A stretch of 6,678 bases of DNA from Acidobacteriota bacterium (GTDB lineage: Bacteria; Acidobacteriota; Terriglobia; UBA7540). Shown one piece after another: positions 1 to 4,324 of the stretch. The translations under genes and the position numbers were made by a program. Position 1 is the stretch's first letter. Each line of letters begins with the position of its first letter. The notes beneath the pieces are model-generated. The model made no database searches. It had not been told where the DNA came from and saw only the letters and a list, made by a program, of their open reading frames with translations. The stretch spans positions 1 through 6,678 of the forward strand of contig JAKAWO010000166.1 of the NCBI GenBank assembly GCA_021827255.1. Direction: 5' to 3'.

Positions 1-82
1 AGACAACGCTCAAAGGATGGTGGCACTTCAAGCAGAACTGCGCTGCTTCGGGGCTCTCCTGTTCGCACTTAGGACAACGCAT
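1..82 (-). CDS. Zinc-ribbon domain protein, N-terminal fragment (runs off the left edge)
   Basis: Reading the minus strand from the ATG at 82-80, the first 27 codons give a peptide starting MRCPKCEQESPEAAQFCLKC and continuing HHPLSVV. Two CxxC knuckles are visible (Cys3/Cys6 and Cys17/Cys20), the layout of the short zinc-ribbon domains found at the N-terminus of many bacterial proteins. In those proteins the ribbon is usually followed by something larger, such as a membrane segment, TPR repeats, a kinase or a cyclase. The rest lies outside the window, so the overall function cannot be named. No Shine-Dalgarno sequence precedes the ATG. Instead a perfect TATAAT hexamer ends 5 bp upstream, which suggests a leaderless message. 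The gene lies 79 bp downstream of the tRNA-Ala gene on the same strand. The zinc-ribbon call is fairly secure; the identity of the full protein is unknown. Confidence 0.72.
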   Translation of the reverse strand, partial: MRCPKCEQESPEAAQFCLKCHHPLSVV

Positions 83-87
83 AATGC

Positions 88-93
88 ATTATA
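88..93 (-). promoter_or_regulatory. -10 box (TATAAT) immediately before the zinc-ribbon start codon
   Basis: The minus strand reads TATAAT at 93-88, followed by GCATT and then the ATG at 82. The usual distance from a -10 box to the transcription start puts +1 at about 82-81, on the start codon itself. The -35 region at 16 to 18 bp spacing (CCTAAA, GCCTAA or CGCCTA) is not recognisable. Only the -10 hexamer is seen; the promoter and the leaderless message are inference. Confidence 0.45.
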
Positions 94-161
94 AGCTGCT
101 TTCGGCGACTTTAGGCGAGGGGTTGCAGGGACCGGCAAATGCTGAATCTTTCGGCCGGGGC

Positions 162-237
162 TGGTGGACGCGAAGGGATTCGAACCCTCGACCTCAGCGT
201 TGCGAACGCCGCGCTCTCCCAACTGAGCTACGCGCCC
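162..237 (-). tRNA. tRNA-Ala (anticodon CGC)
   Basis: Read on the minus strand, a complete 76-nt cloverleaf can be folded. The 5' acceptor strand GGGCGCG pairs with CGCGTCC at the 3' end. It is followed by TA, a D arm beginning GCTC and closed by GAGC, and an anticodon stem CGGCG/CGCCG enclosing the loop TTCGCAA. The T arm is GAGGG-TTCGAAT-CCCTT. The anticodon, at 204-202, is CGC and reads the alanine codon GCG. The acceptor stem contains the G3:U70 wobble pair, the main identity element for alanyl-tRNA synthetase, which independently supports alanine. The discriminator base is A, and the 3' CCA is encoded at 164-162. The gene has its own strong promoter upstream. Confidence 0.96.
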
Positions 238-257
238 CGCCTCACTTGCGCTTCCCC

Positions 258-286
258 AATATACCATGCGAGGCTAGCCCTGCCAA
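258..286 (-). promoter_or_regulatory. Sigma70-type promoter of the tRNA-Ala gene
   Basis: On the minus strand, TTGGCA (286-281) and TATATT (263-258) are separated by exactly 17 bp. Each hexamer matches consensus (TTGACA, TATAAT) at five of six positions. The predicted transcription start, near 251, lies about 14 nt upstream of the mature tRNA 5' end at 237. Hexamers, spacing and position all fit a stable-RNA promoter. Confidence 0.75.
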
Positions 287-359
287 TTTCTGTCCGAACC
301 CTAACCCGCCGCCCGCCTCGAGCCGCCACAGTTGACACGGTCGGGGCAAGGGAGTACGA

Positions 360-1556
360 ATGGGAATTAGGATGAAAGCCTGGAGCGACCTGGCAGAAAT
401 CGTCCGTGGTGACCTGACACGAAATCTACGGCGGACGTTCCTGACCATGTTCGGTCTGATCGTCGGCTCAGCCGCGGTAGTGAGCGTGACGTCAATCGGG
501 TTGGCGGGAAGAGCGTATGCCGTCAACGAGCTGGAGAGCCTGGGGTCGAACCTCGTTTACGCTCTTTACGACGGACCCACGCCTTCGCCGAATGACTTGA
601 ATGAGCAGGATTTCCGAGACGTCCGGGCGCGCGCTACAGCCTTGGCCATCGTCTCGAGGGTGGTTCACGATTACGCCATGCTAGAGATTCGGGGAGAGCC
701 CTACGACGTTTCCCTGGTCGGCACAGACGGCAACTATGCCCGCGTTCGGAACATTGTGATGCGCCAGGGCCGCTTCATCAACGTTTTTGACGCGCAAGAC
801 CGCCGCAAGGTCTGCGTGATCTCGCAATCGTTGGCCCAGAAGCTCTATGGGCAAGGACGGCAGCTTGGTAGGCTTTTGCAGATCGAGAGCCTTGATTTCA
901 AGGTCATTGGCGTGTTCCGCGACGTCCAGAGCTTCAGCATCCCCACCGAACTCACCAAGAACGCTGTCATCATCCCGCTGACCGTGCTGAGCGGCATGGA
1001 TGGCAGTAGCCGCGTGGACCGAATCTACGGGCAAGCCAAAAGCCGCGCCCTCGTTGGCCTCGCCACGCGCCAAATCATCCATATCCTGGCCGCCAACCAC
1101 GGCCCGGGAGTCATCTACCGGGTCACCAATCTCAATTCCGTCCTCAAGGTGATTCACCGTGTGTCGCGCGGGTTGATTATGGTGGTGGTGGTGGTCTCCG
1201 CGATTTCACTCTTGGTCGGCGGCGTCGGCATTATGAACATCATGCTGGTCACGGTGCGCGAACGACGACCTGAAATCGGCATCCGCAAAGCTGTCGGAGC
1301 TCGCTCAAGCCAAATCCTGGACGCTTTCCTGATGGAGTCGCTCGGGATCAGCCTGCTCGGGGGCTTGCTCGGGATTCTTCTGGGCGCCGGAATCCCCTTT
1401 GCGCTCAGCGCCGCCTTTGGGGTGGAGATCCCGATTTCTCCGGTTTCCGCTGCTTTTGCGTTGGCCGTTTCCGCGACCGTCGGCGTGGCTTTCGGTTATT
1501 ATCCCGCCCGGCGCGCGGCGCGCCTTGATCCGGTCGTCTGCCTCCGCGAAGATTGA
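360..1556 (+). CDS. ABC transporter permease, MacB/FtsX type (orphan)
   Basis: This 398-residue inner-membrane protein has the MacB-type permease layout. A short cytoplasmic leader is followed by a first membrane helix (about residues 27-49), a large periplasmic MacB_PCD-like domain (about 50-268), and then three helices of an FtsX domain (about 270-298, 325-352 and 361-381). Family hallmarks are the segment GGVGIMNIMLVTVRERR (287-303), EIGIRKAVGA (305-314), and the C-terminal YPARRAARLDP (381-391). In this family four-helix permeases dimerise and work with a separate MacB/LolD-like ATPase; MacB itself carries its ATPase in the same chain. Here there is no ATPase domain, and no ATPase or HlyD-type adaptor gene next to it, so the partner and substrate are unknown. 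The start at 360 has an AAGGGA-like ribosome site about 7 nt upstream. The ATG at 372 is in frame but has AGG too close to it. The gene stands alone: the tRNA upstream is on the other strand and the downstream gene is convergent. Confidence 0.93.
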   Translation: MGIRMKAWSDLAEIVRGDLTRNLRRTFLTMFGLIVGSAAVVSVTSIGLAGRAYAVNELESLGSNLVYALYDGPTPSPNDLNEQDFRDVRARATALAIVSRVVHDYAMLEIRGEPYDVSLVGTDGNYARVRNIVMRQGRFINVFDAQDRRKVCVISQSLAQKLYGQGRQLGRLLQIESLDFKVIGVFRDVQSFSIPTELTKNAVIIPLTVLSGMDGSSRVDRIYGQAKSRALVGLATRQIIHILAANHGPGVIYRVTNLNSVLKVIHRVSRGLIMVVVVVSAISLLVGGVGIMNIMLVTVRERRPEIGIRKAVGARSSQILDAFLMESLGISLLGGLLGILLGAGIPFALSAAFGVEIPISPVSAAFALAVSATVGVAFGYYPARRAARLDPVVCLRED

Positions 1557-1600
1557 AGCCAAAAGTGCCGTGAGACGTGGCGCGCTCTGGGGCTCCGCCG

Positions 1601-2449
1601 CTATGGCCTTGGCAAGATCATCGGAACGTACTCCGCCAAGGCTTCCGGCCACGGACGCGGCAAGGTAAAACCTGCCTGCTCGAGCGCTGTCATTTCCATG
1701 ACGGCATATTTCAGCCGCGCAGCAGGGCGACCCATTTCGGCCGAAGCTACGCCACGAATCTTCCCCGCATCCAGGCCGGCCAGATCAACTGCGCGCCGCA
1801 CCAGTTCGAAGCGGCTGCACGATCCCTGGTTCGCCAAATGGTAGAGGCCGCAACGCCCGGACCCGACCACCTCGGCGATTTTTCGGGCTGCATCGGGTGT
1901 GTAGGTGGCGTTGGCCGTTTGGTCTCTCGGAGCGAGGACCTCGCCGCCCTCGCCCACCGTTCTGACGGCATCCGCCACGAGGTTCGCTTTGCCCGGGCCG
2001 AAAAGAATCGAAACGCGAAAAATCCAGAAAGACGGCAGGGTCTTTACGACCTCTTCGGCTCGCAGCTTGGCGCGGCCGTACACGGTGGGAGGGTTGGCGA
2101 TGTCTGATTCGGTGTAAGGCCTTTCACTTTTGCCGTCAAAGACAGCATCCGTCGAAATGTGAGCGACAGCAGCGCCCGTCCGGCGCGCGGCCTCCACCAC
2201 GTGCCGGGTTCCGTGAAAGTTCACCAGAAAAGCGCGTGCTGGATCGGTTTCGCAAATGTCCAGGTCCCGCACGGCCGCCGTGTGGACTACAACATCCAGG
2301 CGCAATTTCTCGAGCAGCGCAAGGACTTCCTCAAACCGCGTAATATCTGCGTCGGCGCGATTGAGCGGATAGACTTGGTGCGCAAAGCGGAAGGCTTGAA
2401 CCAGGGCTTGGCCCAACAATCCGCGAGCTCCCGTCACCCCAACTCTCAT
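1601..2449 (-). CDS. RmlD-like NAD(P)-dependent sugar-nucleotide reductase (extended SDR)
   Basis: The 282-residue protein is an extended short-chain dehydrogenase of the RmlD_sub_bind type, about the usual length (RmlD is near 300). The N-terminal Rossmann loop is GARGLLG, residues 7-13 (GxxGxxG). The motif STDAVFDG (99-106) corresponds to the STDYVFDG signature of dTDP-4-dehydrorhamnose reductases, with Ala in place of Tyr. Catalytic Tyr124 and Lys128 form the YxxxK motif in VYGRAKLRAEE, and Thr100 would be the third member of the triad. Family members reduce the 4-keto group of dTDP-sugars (final step of dTDP-L-rhamnose synthesis) or act on related sugars; some relatives are regulatory. 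No rmlA, rmlB or rmlC gene is nearby, so the exact substrate is uncertain. The ATG at 2449 is preceded by a purine-rich GGAAGGAAGAGG ribosome site. The gene lies 24 bp behind the secreted-protein gene and is probably co-transcribed with it. Confidence 0.9.
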   Translation of the reverse strand: MRVGVTGARGLLGQALVQAFRFAHQVYPLNRADADITRFEEVLALLEKLRLDVVVHTAAVRDLDICETDPARAFLVNFHGTRHVVEAARRTGAAVAHISTDAVFDGKSERPYTESDIANPPTVYGRAKLRAEEVVKTLPSFWIFRVSILFGPGKANLVADAVRTVGEGGEVLAPRDQTANATYTPDAARKIAEVVGSGRCGLYHLANQGSCSRFELVRRAVDLAGLDAGKIRGVASAEMGRPAARLKYAVMEMTALEQAGFTLPRPWPEALAEYVPMILPRP

Positions 2450-2473
2450 TCACCTCTTCCTTCCCTAGCAGGT

Positions 2474-3049
2474 TCAAGGGCGCCGCAAAAGGGGCGATCC
2501 CGTGCCGCCTTGGCGCTCGAGCTGCGTAACATAGGCGTGCAGCCTGCGCACAATCGTCTCCGCGAGTTGCGAGCTCGACATGCCCCGCATACGAATTTTG
2601 GTTTCGGCGCCCGGAGAAACCTCCCGCGCGCGGTGTTTCGGCTTTTCATCTAGAAGGTCGGCGCGCCACAATCGAGCGCCCGTCACCCAATCAGAGACGG
2701 TTATCGTGGCGATAATGGGCTCCTTCTTGCGTTTCCGGCGCTTCTCTCTTCTGGGCACAGGAATCCCTTGCCGCATCACGAATTCAAGGCGCCGCCTGGG
2801 CCAGTGTGACTCGAGGACCAAATCCGCACCTTCCTGCTCTTGCGTGGGCGTGTATTTGCCCCAGTCCTTCAAATCCTGGACCAGCCAAGCCCCGAGTCCA
2901 TGAGGCATCGGACCCACATAGACCAACTTTCCGGTGATGAGTTTATTGGGCTGGTTCGTCGCCGCCTTCGGAACCTGCTGCGCCCGCACGGGTAGAGCTG
3001 CCAGAAAGGCCGCTGCCATCCCGAGGGGGATAAGTCCAATCCGCTTCAT
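2474..3049 (-). CDS. Secreted protein of unknown function with a basic internal stretch
   Basis: I do not recognise a characterised family. Starting at the ATG at 3049 gives 191 residues. That start has a GGGAGG ribosome site 5 nt upstream and opens directly on a signal peptide: Lys2-Arg3, a hydrophobic core at about 5-20, and a likely Sec cleavage after VRA (21-23) before QQ. An ATG 42 bp further upstream (3091) is in frame but would bury the signal peptide. There is no lipobox cysteine. The mature part has KLVYVGPMPHGLGAWL (41-56), a motif GADLVLESHW (74-83), a very basic run REKRRKRKKE (101-110), and a predicted strand-rich segment IATITVSDWVTGARLW (113-128). A C-terminal amphipathic helix covers about 150-168. 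From memory the pattern resembles small exported proteins common in Acidobacteriota; that is not verified. It is upstream of and close to the RmlD-like gene, so a role at the cell envelope is possible but unproven. Confidence 0.8.
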   Translation of the reverse strand: MKRIGLIPLGMAAAFLAALPVRAQQVPKAATNQPNKLITGKLVYVGPMPHGLGAWLVQDLKDWGKYTPTQEQEGADLVLESHWPRRRLEFVMRQGIPVPRREKRRKRKKEPIIATITVSDWVTGARLWRADLLDEKPKHRAREVSPGAETKIRMRGMSSSQLAETIVRRLHAYVTQLERQGGTGSPLLRRP

Positions 3050-3079
3050 GCCCGCCTCCCGAATCCGCGTCTCCCTGTC

Positions 3080-3085
3080 ATCATA
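3080..3085 (-). promoter_or_regulatory. Candidate -10 box for the secreted-protein/reductase pair
   Basis: The minus strand reads TATGAT at 3085-3080 (five of six consensus positions). It would start transcription about 24 nt before the ATG at 3049. I find no matching -35 hexamer at 16 to 18 bp, so this is weak. If it is used, the ATG at 3091 would not be in the transcript, which agrees with the start chosen for the secreted protein. Confidence 0.25.
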
Positions 3086-3173
3086 TCCCATCTAACATAG
3101 CTCTTGACCCCAGCCACAACCGAAAACCCTCAAGCCTTTCGAAGGGACCTCCAATGCGCTTCTCATTTTCCGA

Positions 3174-3202
3174 TGGACACGCCAACCGCCAACGAATAAT
3201 AT
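3174..3202 (+). promoter_or_regulatory. Sigma70-like promoter of the PilZ gene
   Basis: TGGACA (3174-3179, five of six positions) and TAATAT (3197-3202, four of six) are separated by exactly 17 bp on the plus strand. The predicted start, near 3209, gives a leader of about 26 nt before the ATG at 3235. The site lies in the divergent intergenic region, so the two directions probably have separate promoters. Confidence 0.45.
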
Positions 3203-3234
3203 CTCGCTCGCGGTAGTTTTTTGGGATTTGTTGA

Positions 3235-3849
3235 ATGGCACAAACGTACCGGCGACGATTTCCCCGCATGGATGCCGACTTCCCCGTCCGCTACAAGCTT
3301 TCGGGCGCGGAGAAAAAAGCAACCGCATTAACCCTCGGCGGCGGCGGACTGTTGTTGGAGCTAAGCGCGCCAGTTCAGCCAGGCGACATTCTGGCGTTGG
3401 ACTTCCGTCCCGCCCGCCATCTCCCACTGATCGGAGCGAGGGCCAGGGTTTGCTATCAACTCACCGACCGAAAAGCGGGCCTTGAGTTTGCGGAAATCGC
3501 GCCCGAGCACCGCGACCAAATTCTGCGGTTCATCGTCCACCGCATGACTGAAAAGCGCCGCACTCCGCGCGGTCCTTTGGCCACTCAGGTGGAACACGCC
3601 GCAGGATCTTTTATTGGCTTTTCCAAGAACATCAGCGGATGGGGCATGTTTATTGAGACGCGCCAAACGTTGCCGCAAGGCGAAACGCTCAAGTTGCGTT
3701 TCCATTTGCAAGAGACTGATCCCATCTGTTTCGCTTCCGCAGAAGTGTGTTATGAGATCAGCAAAATGGGAATGGGAGTGGAATTTACAGAAATCTCTGC
3801 CGAGGATCAGAAACGAATTCAAGATTTTCTGGCCAACGACGTCGCCTGA
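3235..3849 (+). CDS. Tandem PilZ-domain protein (putative cyclic-di-GMP effector)
   Basis: The 204-residue soluble protein contains two PilZ-like units. The second (about 106-200) has both elements of the cyclic-di-GMP site: RRTPR (108-112, RxxxR) and SKNISGWGMFIET (130-142, with Asn132-x-Ser134-x-x-Gly137). It ends with the barrel strand GMGVEFTEIS (179-188). The first unit (about 5-100) keeps RRFPR (7-11) and the equivalent barrel strand AGLEFAEI (81-88). At the second motif, however, it reads TLGGGG (33-38) in place of [D/N]xSxxG, so it probably binds the ligand poorly or not at all. Proteins of this kind bind cyclic-di-GMP and alter motility, exopolysaccharide or gene expression through a partner; no partner is visible here. 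No signal peptide or membrane segment is seen. The codon just before the ATG is TGA in the same frame, so the start cannot lie further upstream. A GGGA ribosome site lies 8 nt before it. Confidence 0.88.
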   Translation: MAQTYRRRFPRMDADFPVRYKLSGAEKKATALTLGGGGLLLELSAPVQPGDILALDFRPARHLPLIGARARVCYQLTDRKAGLEFAEIAPEHRDQILRFIVHRMTEKRRTPRGPLATQVEHAAGSFIGFSKNISGWGMFIETRQTLPQGETLKLRFHLQETDPICFASAEVCYEISKMGMGVEFTEISAEDQKRIQDFLANDVA

Positions 3850-3899
3850 AGGCGCGGACGTCCCCGGGCCGTGCTAAGCCAGCCGTGCGGAACGCGCCT
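3850..3899 (+). terminator. Possible stem-loop just after the PilZ stop codon
   Basis: AGGCGCG at 3850-3856 can pair with CGCGCCT at 3893-3899. That is a 7-bp GC-rich stem starting one base after the stop codon, with a 36-nt loop that also contains short direct repeats of GCCGTGC (3869-3875 and 3882-3888). There is no U-run, so it is not a classical intrinsic terminator. It could be an mRNA 3' structure or chance in GC-rich DNA. Confidence 0.22.
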
Positions 3900-4185
3900 G
3901 AGCGGTTGCCAGAGCCGCCGAAATCAACTCCCCAAGACGAGTGCCCCGCGGATTGATGGAACGGCATGGCATCTTGTCGGCCACTGCGCCCATTCCGCCC
4001 CGGCTCACGGATATCCACTTCCAGCACGCAAACCCTTTCGGACCTCCAACAGACGGTCGCAGTCAGGCTGCGCCGCATCTGAGCTTTCTCCATCGGCCCC
4101 CAGGACTACCTAGCCATGCCTTTCCTGGCCAATCGACCGCAAACTGACCACGCAGTTCAAGCCCTACGCTAATGTGTTTTTGAGA

Positions 4186-4215
4186 CGCGCCACCACGACT
4201 CGGAGGCTTGGCGCG
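4186..4215. repeat. 7-bp perfect inverted repeat upstream of sucA
   Basis: CGCGCCA (4186-4192) and TGGCGCG (4209-4215) are perfect inverted copies separated by 16 bp. The right arm overlaps the palindrome GGCGCGCC. The repeat sits about 55 bp upstream of the probable -10 box, where an operator could lie. GC-rich arms of this length also arise by chance. Confidence 0.3.
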
Positions 4216-4267
4216 CCTACCCGTTCGGTTTCAGGAGGTGGCGGAGAGGAAATTTCAAACCCGGGAG

Positions 4268-4276
4268 TGTTACTAT
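4268..4276 (+). promoter_or_regulatory. Candidate extended -10 promoter of sucA
   Basis: The plus strand reads TG-T-TACTAT at 4268-4276, an extended -10 element (TGn followed by a hexamer matching four of six positions). The expected -35 position carries nothing recognisable; TTTCAA at 4253-4258 is too close. The predicted start near 4283 leaves about 42 nt before the ATG at 4325, or about 100 nt before the GTG at 4385. Confidence 0.3.
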
Positions 4277-4324
4277 AGAAACCGCGCTCGCGCTAGGCGC
4301 GCATTCCAAGGGGACGCAGGGTAG

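Larger units (their letters stand above)
3850..4324. other. Intergenic region between the PilZ gene and sucA, no convincing gene
   Basis: About 475 bp lie between the PilZ stop and the first possible sucA start. Short open frames exist on both strands, but none shows a recognisable domain, a good ribosome site or protein-like composition. I see no tRNA-like fold. The segment holds the weak stem-loop after the PilZ gene, an inverted repeat at 4186-4215, and the probable sucA promoter near 4268-4276. It may also hide a small RNA or a decayed gene that cannot be seen by eye. Confidence 0.6.

Noticed and set aside
28..267. A minus-strand open frame containing GRVAQLGERGVRNAEVEGSNPFAS
   Set aside because: This peptide is the familiar translation artefact of a tRNA gene, here the tRNA-Ala.
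332..360. Perfect TTGACA at 332-337 upstream of the permease gene
   Set aside because: At 17 bp spacing the -10 position would be TACGAA (355-360), a poor match that overlaps the ATG at 360. The resulting transcript would start inside the gene, so this is more likely chance than a working promoter.
681..1157. A 158-codon minus-strand open frame inside the permease gene
   Set aside because: It is antisense to the periplasmic domain of a clearly recognisable permease, and its composition does not resemble a real protein family.
1557..1600. A shared terminator in the 44-bp convergent gap between the permease and reductase genes
   Set aside because: Only 3- to 4-bp pairings (for example GGCG with CGCC) and no T-run on either strand could be found, so no terminator can be supported.
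2159..2653. A 164-codon plus-strand open frame across the reductase start and the secreted-protein gene
   Set aside because: It overlaps two well-supported minus-strand genes, spans their junction, and shows no domain.
3941..4147. A 68-codon plus-strand open frame between the PilZ gene and sucA
   Set aside because: It has no ribosome site and no recognisable domain, and its Pro/His-rich composition looks like translated non-coding GC-rich DNA.
4209..4216. GGCGCGCC palindrome as a special site
   Set aside because: An isolated 8-bp GC palindrome in GC-rich DNA is not evidence of a specific function.
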